From Arabidopsis thaliana (Eukaryota > Streptophyta > Magnoliopsida > Brassicales > Brassicaceae), in contig NC_003075.7 of assembly GCF_000001735.4 (NCBI RefSeq), forward strand, positions 14,075,001-14,139,000: a stretch of 64,000 nucleotides of DNA. The letters are read 5' to 3'. The position numbers and the translations under genes were made by a program. The notes beneath the pieces were generated by a model, which worked only from the letters and a program-made list of their open reading frames with translations, was not told the DNA's origin and did not search any database. Shown here in pieces: positions 11,373 through 22,177 of the stretch (its first letter is position 1; every line of letters starts with the position of its first letter).

Positions 11373-11830
11373 CTCTTTTTCTGAAACAATCCCAATACAT
11401 GATTAATCAAAACCCATGTGTGGTGGAAAAACTACACAAACATACACTCAAAATCCAGACTCACATCTACTCAATTATGCAACTTCATCATGAAAACATC
11501 AAAAACAGTCAAAGTAACAAAATCAAGTCAGATTCAGCACACAAAGCCAGTAAAGATAGAAAATTTAACGAACGCTCATGCTAAGCTGCGCAAAATACTT
11601 CCTAATCAAAACAGTAACAACGAGTAATTAGCAAAATCCGAGCAGAAAACTCTCACCCACCTCCGAAATTCACGTCTTCACTAAAATTTTCGAAAGGAAT
11701 CGATCAATACCAACCCATTACACAAAATACATAATCAAAATGGCGAGAATCGTACCTGGAAACTTTGCTTCAAGTCGCAGAGAGAGGAAAAGGAAGATCG
11801 TGGAGAAAGGGGTTTAGGGTTTAAGCTCAG
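11373..11830 (-). other. PHB1 5' leader with a likely leader intron
   Basis: On the minus strand, ...TTTCCAG at 11756 is followed by GTACGATT (intron start 11755), and GGATTGTTTCAG precedes base 11380, eight bases before the ATG. This marks a 375-nt intron in the 5' UTR. Leader introns are common in highly expressed plant housekeeping genes and often enhance expression. The small frames at 11399-11627 on the other strand look like chance. Confidence 0.7.
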
Positions 11831-11971
11831 ACTTCTATTGGAGTAAATGGGACGGTGTCACATTTTCCGTTTTGGAAATGAACTTTGGGCTCACGTTATG
11901 GGCTATTAGATATTTGATGGGCTTTCTAGTAAATACAATATAAGTTATTGGGCTTAGTTTAAATAAGCCCA
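11811..11971 (-). promoter_or_regulatory. PHB1 promoter: telo-box plus cluster of TGGGCT (site II) elements
   Basis: On the minus strand a telo-box-like AAACCCTAAACC lies at 11811-11822. Immediately upstream are five TGGGCT/AGCCCA motifs at 11886-11891, 11899-11904, 11918-11923, 11949-11954 and 11966-11971. Telo-box plus site II (TGGGCY, bound by TCP factors) is a recognised signature of Arabidopsis genes for ribosomal and mitochondrial proteins expressed in dividing cells, which fits a mitochondrial prohibitin. Confidence 0.75.
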
Positions 11972-12595
11972 TGTTGGAAATATTTGACACATGTCTTGGC
12001 TACTAGTGCTAAACATGCAACCGAACAGTTGTCGAGACAAGTCGCAGCATATACAATGGATCAAACACGCCTAGTGTCGCCGCGTCTCGCTCATGTGTCA
12101 CCTTGTTTCCTCGTTTTTTTTTAATTTTTCATAAGTTCTTTTGTTTTATCTTCAATACAAATTTTTGGCTGTATCTTGCAAACTCTTCGATCATATCGCC
12201 AATATACGTGAACACTGGTGATCTAATTTGTTGTGTTAATTGTTAAATTTAGATTCTATTCTCCGGTTTAAAAGTGAATTATATGTATCATGGTTAAAAC
12301 ATTGTAAGTAAGATGATAATAAAATGATAAATTTAGTTGATGGATAACGTGAAGCAAAAAATGAGATAGATACATTTGATTTTGTCGTATTTTGACATAT
12401 GCGGAGAGTGAGCTACGCGCATGAAGATCAAGAGACACTTGCTCGAGCTCACAGAGTGACGTGTAAAAAGCTTAGACTGAAGTCCCCATGCAAACCTAAT
12501 CCTACGTGGCTCAAACCACGAGCTCACTTGACAATATATAAACTCCTCCTAAGTCCCGTTCTCTTCATCCATCTCTCACAACAAACAAAAAGAAA
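11972..12595 (+). promoter_or_regulatory. Cruciferin C promoter with RY, ACGTGG and TATA motifs
   Basis: Close upstream of the CRC start are an RY-type CATGCA at 12487-12492 (CATGCAAA), an ACGT core at about 12459-12463 (TGACGTGT), a G-box-like CTACGTGG at about 12502-12509 and a TATA box (TATATAAA) at about 12535-12542. The ATG follows about 55 bases later. RY elements bind B3 factors (ABI3, FUS3, LEC2) and ACGT elements bind bZIPs; together they are the usual control of maturing-seed genes. Placement and spacing fit a seed storage promoter. The distal part to 11972 shows no other recognisable motif. Confidence 0.7.
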
Positions 12596-14617
12596 ATGGT
12601 TAAGCTCAGCAATCTCCTCGTTGCAACCTTCGGGGTTCTCCTCGTCCTTAACGGCTGCCTTGCGAGGCAGTCACTTGGGGTTCCTCCTCAGCTACAGAAC
12701 GAGTGTAACCTCGACAACCTAGATGTTCTCCAAGCCACCGAAACTATCAAGAGTGAAGCCGGTCAGATCGAGTACTGGGACCACAACCACCCTCAGCTCC
12801 GATGTGTTGGTGTTTCCGTTGCTCGTTATGTAATTGAACAAGGCGGTCTTTACTTGCCCACCTTCTTCACTTCCCCAAAAATTTCCTACGTCGTTCAAGG
12901 TTCATACATGATAATTACCCTTCCAATAAAATTAATGTATATATCATGTCTAATTAATGAAGATATAATCGATTCACCATATGATAACTCTTTTTTTTCC
13001 TCTCTACCTAAAATTAATTTACAGGAACGGGTATCAGCGGAAGAGTGGTCCCTGGATGTGCCGAGACCTTCATGGACTCGCAGCCGATGCAAGGACAACA
13101 ACAAGGCCAACCATGGCAAGGACGACAGGGACAACAAGGCCAACCATGGGAAGGACAGGGACAACAGGGACAACAAGGAAGACAAGGCCAACCATGGGAA
13201 GGACAGGGACAACAGGGACAACAAGGACGACAGGGACAACAAGGCCAACCATGGGAAGGACAGGGACAGCAGGGACAACAAGGGTTCCGTGACATGCACC
13301 AGAAGGTGGAACATGTGAGACGCGGAGACGTCTTTGCCAACACTCCAGGCTCTGCCCACTGGATCTACAACTCAGGAGAACAGCCACTTGTCATCATCGC
13401 TCTTCTCGACATCGCCAACTACCAAAACCAACTCGACCGCAACCCTAGAGTAATCTCATACTATATACAAAGACGCACATCCGCTATTAGAAGATCTACC
13501 ATATCAGTTTAACTAATTCATTTATGTATTGCATTTGTTGATTCTTTGCTATAGGTGTTCCATTTGGCCGGAAACAACCAGCAGGGAGGCTTTGGCGGTT
13601 CACAGCAACAACAAGAACAGAAAAACTTGTGGAGCGGGTTCGACGCACAGGTCATAGCTCAAGCATTGAAAATTGACGTTCAGTTGGCTCAGCAGCTTCA
13701 GAACCAACAAGACAGCAGAGGAAACATCGTTCGTGTTAAGGGACCTTTCCAGGTCGTGAGGCCACCTCTAAGACAGCCCTACGAGAGCGAGGAGTGGAGA
13801 CACCCACGTAGCCCACAGGGCAACGGCCTTGAGGAGACTATCTGCAGCATGAGGTCCCACGAGAACATTGACGACCCTGCTCGTGCTGACGTGTACAAGC
13901 CCAGCCTAGGTCGCGTGACCAGCGTCAACAGCTATACCTTGCCCATCTTGGAGTATGTCAGGCTCAGTGCCACTCGTGGCGTTCTCCAGGGTGTAAGTAC
14001 ATTTTTCTTAATAAATTAAATATAGATATTAACATTTTTACCAAAAAGAAAAATTAGTCATATCCTAAATTATTTAAGAACGTATACAAATGTTTTAAAA
14101 ATGAATTTGATAGATATTTATTCCTTTTTTTTTTCTTTAGCAAAACATATTAAAATTGGAAGTTCTATATGACGGATGACGTGTTCACATGTTTTGTCAA
14201 ATGTTACAGAATGCGATGGTGCTTCCTAAATACAACATGAACGCTAACGAGATCTTGTACTGCACTGGAGGACAAGGAAGGATCCAAGTGGTCAACGACA
14301 ACGGACAGAACGTGTTGGACCAACAGGTGCAGAAGGGACAGCTCGTGGTCATCCCACAAGGGTTCGCATACGTTGTCCAGTCCCACGGAAACAAGTTCGA
14401 GTGGATCTCTTTCAAAACTAATGAAAACGCAATGATCAGCACTTTGGCGGGTAGAACCTCGCTCTTGAGGGCATTGCCATTGGAGGTCATATCAAATGGT
14501 TTCCAGATCTCTCCCGAGGAAGCTAGGAAGATCAAGTTCAACACACTTGAGACCACTTTGACCCGCGCTGCCGGTAGGCAACAACAACAGTTGATCGAGG
14601 AGATTGTCGAGGCTTAA
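12596..14617 (+). CDS. CRC: Cruciferin C, 12S seed storage globulin (CRC/CRU3), four exons
   Basis: Exons 12596-12899, 13025-13449, 13555-13992 and 14210-14617 splice to 524 residues, as known for CRC/CRU3 (AT4G28520). The signal peptide is MVKLSNLLVATFGVLLVLNG (cleaved near CLARQ). Two cupin domains follow. Between them exon 2 carries a Gln/Gly-rich repeat (GQPWEGQGQQGQQ) in place of the usual short variable loop. The conserved processing site NGLEET (Asn-Gly, cut by vacuolar processing enzyme to give acidic and basic chains) and the paired cysteine of NGLEETIC are present, with the partner Cys near the N terminus (LQNECNLDNLD). The protein is made in maturing embryos, passes through the ER, forms trimers then hexamers, and is stored in protein bodies. 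Intron 2 starts right after an NPR codon triplet, the usual conserved position. Confidence 0.98.
13087..13288 (+). repeat. Imperfect coding tandem repeat (Gln/Gly-rich) in CRC exon 2
   Basis: The motif CCAACCATGG occurs four times, at 13107, 13140, 13188 and 13245, embedded in repeats of GGACAACAAGG and GGACAGGGACAACA. The spacing between copies is 33, 48 and 57 bases, always a multiple of three, so length changes stay in frame. It encodes about 65 residues of G, Q, W, E, P and R. It is the likely source of length variation between accessions. Confidence 0.9.
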
Positions 14618-15724
14618 ATCAAAACGTTTTTCTTTTTCTTAATAAAGTATGGTCAGTTTGTAATCACGTCCCTTTACCTTTAACGTACGTGTAAAATATG
14701 TGTCTGCGGCACCTCACTTGTAATAACACTTTCTTCTCATAAATAAAAGGGAAGTTTCGAGTTACATACTATAATATAGCGCCAGTTTTTTCGTCTATTC
14801 CACAAAACATAAGTTTGTGTCCATCTACTGTAGCTTGAGCTTCGTATATATACTTGGTCTTTATTCTTTTTTTTTTCAAAATACGGCTTTCTGCTTTCTG
14901 TGGGCCTAAACGGAGGCCCAAACGAATTAAAGTTCCGTCACTTGGAAACGTTATCCTAGATTACTCTTGCGGGGAAAAGTGTAGATTAGTTCCAATTTTT
15001 GAAGTGAAAAATTGTGTTGGATTCTATGTCGTAACAAGAAATAGCATGGCCTCCAAAGATTATTCTCTCTTTCTTTAGGCTTTAGCTTCTAAAGCTAAGC
15101 TACGGAAAAACTGTATCATTCTTCTCTTTTTTTTGGCTTATGATCCATATAAGAGAGCTTGGAAGAGCTGCTTTTCATCTCCTGATCACTAGCTCATACA
15201 GTTTTTGTAATTTATTAACGAAACTATATAAAAAAAGGGAAGCCGAAAAAACAAAACAAAAAACAACCTTCATCGGCTGCTCAAATGCCAATCATCCCAA
15301 TTGGTCTCCATTATTGTTTTCTCGTTACTACTCCTCCATCTTTGATTTAATAATTTTTTGAAAAAAGTTTTACTATATGAATGATATTCTCTGTTAGGGA
15401 AATATAAAAATTGTAAGCAAATGATTCTATCGAGCTATAAAAGAAAATATAATATGCAAAGGAAAGATGATAATCTAAAATATTATTTACAACAAAGAAA
15501 ACTAATTGTATTCATAGTAATGGGTTTTCATATAATTTTAAAATGAGAATAAATCCTAAAAACACGCTAAATATAACAACATACATCGTCCTAAAAACCT
15601 AGAATCACACAAACCCTATACCCAAATGCCACACAACTTACATGTTTGATAATGTGATAAATCTATAGATAAAATGTTTGTATAATTCACGAATCAACAA
15701 ATTGGCGAACCCCTTGAATTATGT
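14618..15724. other. Convergent spacer between CRC and KIR1
   Basis: Holds the 3' ends of two converging genes. AATAAA-type signals for CRC lie at about 14640 (TTAATAAAG) and 14742 (AAATAAAAG). The rest is AT rich; the frame at 14854-15078 has no recognisable domain. No repeat or transposon end was seen. Confidence 0.6.
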
Positions 15725-18700
15725 TCATTGGAAAGCGAGGATATTTTCGGTCTCAAAACTCAATCCACCACATTCCATGTGAAGATCAGAGACCATACCA
15801 CCATCCGATGATGATCCCATACATGTCTTGTCGTGATCCAAACTCGTCATGTCTAGTGATGACAACAAAATCTTCTCATAATTCTGATGATGATCACCAC
15901 TGATGTTGACACTGTTGTTATTGTCGACGTAAAGCAAATTTAGCAAGGACTCGTGATCAGGGCCATGACTCGAAGGTGATGACAGCGAACCGATCATCAT
16001 CTGCTCCCAACCACATGCTATGGTTTGATGATGACAATGGTGATGATAGGGGTGGCCGGTGGTCCTTGAAGGCTGCTTCATTAGCTGCTCCCACTGATCA
16101 CAAACTTGGATTTTCATCTTCTCATGTTGATGATTATGAGGAGGGGATGATAGCAAAGGTGGCAACTGATTGTTGTAATTAAGATCCGGAGCGTCATTAA
16201 CTTCAAGCCTTTGCGTCTGATTATCATTGTTATAATAATTATTGTCTTGTAGCGATGAGTCTCTGCCTTTGTTGAACACTCTGCACAAGACCCAGTCTTC
16301 CTGTGTCCACATACCGACAGAAAACGAGAGGACATCGTTAAAAAATAATCAAATAAACGTATGTATATAAAAATGCATGAAATGTTACGTTACGTGCGGT
16401 CTCGTGCATGCAAATGACCAAACACGCATTAAAGCCACTTTTGTCTCTTTCTTCAATTTTTATTTTGTTTTTTTGTTTTATCTGCATATATTCGTCATTC
16501 CTTCTTTTAACTTGCTGTCATCTCATCATGCTCACCCATGCATACATATATACGTTAATACGTACATATATACATACACTAATGCTTAGATACTTGACTC
16601 CAAAAATAACTAACTATCCGGAGAGTAAACATATGTATAGAATCTAGATTGGACGTCAGAAATAACCAAAACTAGTGTAATTAAGAGATGTTGATTATTA
16701 ATCTCTTCATCTGACAATTCGTTTTGAATTTAAGTGTATGATTCTTTACATAGTAGTTAAGTGACTAAGTTTAAAAAGGTATAGCCGACTGAAACAAACA
16801 AATAAATGGATGAAAAATCTCTATTTTAATTGAATACACATGCATGATTCCTCACAATGTTTGTGTATATATAGTATGATCAGATTTCGTAAGTCCAGAC
16901 TAAAGTTCGTGAGGTGCAAAATATACAGCTATAGACTATATGATATTGGATGGATGTATATAAATATGATGGATTAATGGATTACGACAATTTTTTGACA
17001 AGTTCTAAATAAATATTGAAAGTAATTAAAAGGATGGATTCATATGTTTATAGTGAGATAACTTATTGAGATTTTCTACCTAAAAAGAAAGAAAAAGTAT
17101 GATCTCATTTTTCTTTTTCAAATTTGTTTTGGGATAAAATACCAATACGCTGGTACCATTAATTTGGTATCTATATCTATGCATGGGACATCCACGAATA
17201 GACACATGTCGTGAGTTTAGGTACGTTGCAAGTTATGGTTATCAAGACGTAATTATTATGAAATGATGATTACTAATTATGGTTAGTAGTGTCAAAGAGA
17301 GAAGGACCAATTGTTGGGGAATAACCAAGTACCTTAGGTGGGATGTTAGGACACTCAAGACGGAACTCGTGCATGATCCAAGTAGTTTTGATCCCATTTG
17401 GTGCTCTGTTTCTGTAGAACACTAGTGTTTTTCTCATCCCTACCAATTGCCTTGTACGTGGATCCATCACCGTTCGATCTTTTCCTGTTGCTTTCCAGTA
17501 TCCGCTTACTGTCGCTCTGTTCGTGCGATATCCAGTAGCATACTTTCGATCACGGAAACTGAAGAAGTACCATTCCTTTGCGTTTAACTTTGCCACATCT
17601 ATACACAACATACAAGAGATATATAATCATCAGTAAATTCTTAAAAGTGTTTGTCAAGATACCTATCAGTCTATCACAATACTAACTAAATATTATTTTA
17701 TTTTTAAACATAAAAAATCGTATTCTAAATATTATATATAAAAGCGTCTAGTAAATTTGAATTATGGTGACTTTATGGTGATTTTATACCAATTTATTCA
17801 ACATTAATTAATTTTTTGAATTGGGTTTATAGGCTTTCGATATAGAAACAGTGACATGTCAAAGGTTAATGTGGTGATATATGACTTGTGTGATGTAGAC
17901 AAGACGAGGATGTGAGACATTATATTATTAGTTTTGGCAAAAAAATAATTACGATTTTGACTTCAGCGGAGGAAATTATTGCTCTCTCAAACATTCCTCC
18001 TATCAGTTTCACATTAATTTGATCCTTACAGAAGATGATCAAGAAGATAATGTGATGACTACTTACTTAAAAAGATTCCTTTATTTTGCCATAATTGAGA
18101 AGAAGAGTAATAGACCACAATTACTTTTTTGTAAACATAATTATCATAAACCATATCCAAAATAGAATATTATATGTATATTGCTTAGTTAATTATACTA
18201 TTTATTCATATATTCGACTATAGTAACAACAAGATCGTACTGGTCATGTAAATAATTAAAGGTTTCTTGAGTCTCTAAAGTTGCTTGTGATATGAGGCAA
18301 AAAAAGGTCTTCGTGTTTACACACAAAGCCTACTTTTTTGTTTAGTTAATCTTTTAGTATACATTTATATTAATGTTCATTAATGCAACTAATTAACTAA
18401 CTTTGTATTTTATAATCTGCAAGTTATCTTATTTAACAAAGTCCCCAAAAGTCAAAATTACGAAGACAACAAAAACTTGAAAAAGATAAGAAAAATAAAA
18501 AGATGACAACAGGATTCTCGGTCCCCTTTTAAAAAAGCTTCCTTAACTTCTCAAGGTATATCATCAAACAAAGAACCACAAACAAATAATGAAAATCACT
18601 AGAAACATACAAAGAACACACATATATATCTATATATATATATATCATGTTTTGATATGATGTAAGTGCACCTATAATTATTCATTAAAATTTACCATCT

Positions 18701-19603
18701 GATTTACGAGTATAACGACAGCTGTGATTTTGCATATTTTGCTGCTTTTGTACAGCCTCCAGATCTTTATTCTATAATTGCAAACATATTATTAAAAAGC
18801 TAGCATGTATCTCAACTAATCATGATTCATGACACTCCGGATAATGTTTACACTAATATTAATGCAATTATGATTTATGATCATAATTAATGAATCAGTC
18901 TAAAATCTAGCATTTATGTGAACTCATCACCCGTTTCACAATTAAAAGATATTTGATCTTTCATTCATTTTCTAGAATCACGAACAAGAAGATTCGGTTT
19001 GTAAGTATAAGCATATCATAAATCTGTAAATATGCAAATGCGTAGATATGTATTAAGTTGACAAACATAATTAGACACATAAGTAAACATCATCTAATTG
19101 TAATAATACTAAAAAGTTTATAGGTTAAGATTTACAATAACAATTAACAGACGCGGATGATAATATCTGATTTCAAGAATTAGTTTTCTTCTTTATGTTC
19201 AATTAATTTCAGGAATATTGTTTTCCAATGGAAAGTTTCAAGAATCTTTACGAAAGCAATTTGAAACCCAAGAAAAGCCAGGAGTGAAAAGATAGTTAAA
19301 CAAATTCATATAACCTATGACTATATATCAGTTTGAATCCAAAAAATATAGAATTAAATATCAGAAATAGTAGAGATATATGTTACCAGGAAGCTCCCAT
19401 GGCTCACAGATATGCAAGTCAATCTCCACAAGATCAGTAGAACCCTTCAAAGCTTCATCAACATCATCATCATCATCATCAACATCACCATGATCAGATT
19501 TGGCCCTAATCTTGTTGCAAAGATAATGACAAACCAACTCTTCATCACTTGGATGAAATCGAAACCCCGGTGGCAATTTGGACCCAATATCTTTCAAACC
19601 CAT
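15725..19603 (-). CDS. KIR1: NAC transcription factor KIRA1 (ANAC074), three exons
   Basis: Minus-strand exons 19603-19387, 17598-17333 and 16300-15725 splice to 352 residues, matching ANAC074 (AT4G28530). NAC subdomains are all visible: [19 protein letters not shown] (A), [15 protein letters not shown] (B), [22 protein letters not shown] and [11 protein letters not shown] (C), [29 protein letters not shown] (D), [12 protein letters not shown] (E). A poly-Asp insertion ([12 protein letters not shown]) sits between A and B, coded by a CAT/GAT microsatellite at about 19457-19490. The C-terminal part is rich in Asn, His, Gln and Ser, as usual for NAC activation regions. KIR1 is known to promote programmed cell death in ageing stigma papilla cells together with ORE1. 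Introns are unusually long for this genome: 1788 nt and 1032 nt. Confidence 0.97.
16301..17332 (-). other. KIR1 intron 2 (1032 nt)
   Basis: AT-rich intron with donor AAG|GTACTT at 17332 and acceptor GGACACAG at 16301. No gene, tRNA or transposon terminus seen inside; the small forward frames at 16377-16647 are chance. Confidence 0.7.
17599..19386 (-). other. KIR1 intron 1 (1788 nt)
   Basis: Donor CTG|GTAACA at 19386 and acceptor GTGTATAG ending at 17599. The intron is very AT rich, with a TA-rich stretch at about 18628-18650. Nothing in it has coding character. Long first introns in regulators often hold control elements, but none is identified here. Confidence 0.65.
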
Positions 19604-21947
19604 TACGTGAAGAAATCTTTAGCTTTATATATGTCTGTGTTAATGTACGAAAATATATATTTAAGAGAGTAATATCAACAAGGCGTGTAAGGTTCAAAGA
19701 AAAGTTTATTAGCAAAGGAGGAAGAGAAAGATAAAGAGGGAGAGGGAGAGGGAGAGGGAGATCGGTGTGTGTAGATACATATATAGGTTTAATTATGTAT
19801 ATATTTATAGTTAGTGGGAAATTAGCTTATATGATATATGGAAATACAATAATATAAATCATGCATGTAGCTAAGGATGTAAGATGGCAAGTTAGAGTTT
19901 CTTACAATATTGTAAGATTAATTGGGTCCATGGTTGTGTAATATATGTAGTTAGTTATGGTGGGAAGTTTCAAGAAAAACCAAAGTTACAAGAAATCTTA
20001 GTTGTGAGGTGTCTCATGGGACACTATTATCAAATATTCTCTTTTGGTTTCATTGTTATCCACTTAGGGAAAACAAACCAAACTTTTCCCTTCTTTTTCT
20101 TCTTGTTCGAATAACCGTTTCATTTAGATACTATTTTTTTTTTGTGAATAGTAGGTAAATTATGAATGTCTACGATCGCTAGTCTAGATTAGTCCGTATT
20201 TTCTTTTGGTATCTCAAAATTAATAAGAAAGTCAATCATAGTTTTCCGTTTAAGGATTGTTACCTAAACAAAACTTGGTGGTACGATTTAATTTGGAGAT
20301 ACAATAGTACTCTAAGATTAATTAGTATGAAGTTAAGCTTGAATTTTTTTTTTTAAATCAAAAATATTAGTAAGAAAGTCAGAAGAAAGTTAATTAGCAT
20401 ACTTTTATTTATAATACCTACAATAATGTGTTTTTTTTTTGCTGCCAACAATTAGTATTGACAATTAATGGGTAACATACGTTAACTGTGTTAAATCGAT
20501 TATTCTTGGCCATATATTTAGGAAAAAAATAATATGGACCTAATTTAATATGTCAAATATTTTTTTTCTGATTTGATATCAAATTCAAAAGGGGTTGGCA
20601 AAGCATGATGTAAAGTTGTAAACGAGCATGCAAGAGTATACATATATAACTTTTACTACAAGGAAAAATTAGTTACGGAATTTATTTTGTTTTTATCTTG
20701 ATTTTTTTCAATAAGAGAAACAATAGAAACCATACTTTATACTGAACTCCTTTTTTTTTTTTCTTTAATTAGTTTTCTTTTTGAACTCCGTGGGTTGGTC
20801 GATTTAATACTGGATTAGTTTTTCCTTAATTAGAGAAGACTAGATACACTGATTCATTTTGATTAATAAGTTGACATTAATTCTTCCACAATTAATTTAC
20901 GCCTAACATGCTAATGTGGCATATGTGACGAGAGGCCAATTTTATTTAAATCGTTAGAGACAATATACTTCCAATATGTAAGAATGTATACGTACCAAAT
21001 ATCAATCAATAATTACCAGGTCAACTATATATAATATGTACGATTACATATATAATGGTATGTAACTATGTATATATGTACTCATGGTAACCGCTATCCA
21101 AATTGCTCGGTTATATGACTTCTAGATTTGAGAGCCCAAAACAAAAATCGTATAATATCTTCTCACTTTCTCAGGATTCACAAATATATTTCCCTCAGTC
21201 TGTTTGACTCTATCGCCATCTCTACTTTCTGAAGATATTAGTTAGCACATATATAACCACAGACTACACCTAGAGACGATAGAGTAAAACCAGATGAGTG
21301 AGGATCAATCTAAGCTTAATAACGTTGTCGGGGTAATAGCTTTGTCTGTCAACAATGTTGCACGCTTTGAGTGGTAGTGATACTGATACTGATATTTTAA
21401 TTTCTGAAAATATTGTGGTATTCTTTAACAGAAATAATAATATTGTGGTATAAAGTGAGAAAATGTAAAACAATTAATTTTACTTTTATATACACTCTAT
21501 ACATAGTTAATTTTTTTGTGGGGGTCTATTCAAAAAAATAAAAGAATTTATGATAAACATTCTTAATTTAGACTAATTTTAATATGAGTTAATTACATGC
21601 TCAAGTGGTTTTCAATAGCATTCGAATGAGGACAAAAAGTAACATAGTCCATCGATCAATTTTGCAACTTTTTCAAAATAGCAAGCTAGCCATAAGAGGG
21701 GAGTAAACTTTACAAAGCGATCGTAAACCTATAAATGGGGAGTCCATGGTTAAAGACAGGCAAGACGTTACCTTTGAATTAGTTTTATAAATTAAGTGTT
21801 TAAAATCATTTTTTCTTTAATTTGTTAGCTACCCTTAGATAATATATAGATATTCGTAAAAAACTAAAATAAAATTTGTTTAAAGAAATTATTTTCCTAA
21901 TTTTGTTAAAAGTTTTGATAGCATATGTATTATGTCTTTATGTTATA

Positions 21948-22177
21948 TTCTCTTTGTCTCATTTATTTATAATGAGATGCACACGTAAGAAATTTTTTAT
22001 CACAAAAAGTATTTCAATTTAAAATAGTACAAGCAATCATAAGAGATAATGCATAATATAAATGATCATAAAATATTAAATATATTTGAATTTTAAATAA
22101 AAACTTATGAAGTGTCTAATAAATTGAAACTAACAAAAAAAAAACTTAAAACATTTCATAAAATGCGACAGAAGGAA
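21948..22177. mobile_element. Degenerate Stowaway-like MITE (Tc1/mariner type), about 230 bp
   Basis: The left end, after a TA at 21946-21947, reads TTCTCTTTGTCTCATTT; the reverse complement of the right end, before a TA at 22178-22179, reads TTCCTTCTGTCGCATTT. Including the TA they agree at 15 of 19 positions. The ends resemble the CTCCNTCCGTCCCA-type termini of Stowaway elements, and the AT-rich non-coding interior and TA target duplication fit. The element is old and diverged, so the boundaries are approximate. Confidence 0.5.

Noticed and set aside
12895..13387. Long antisense frames (up to 154 codons) across cruciferin exon 2
   Set aside because: They come only from the low-complexity Gln/Gly repeat read on the other strand; they have no start context or domain.
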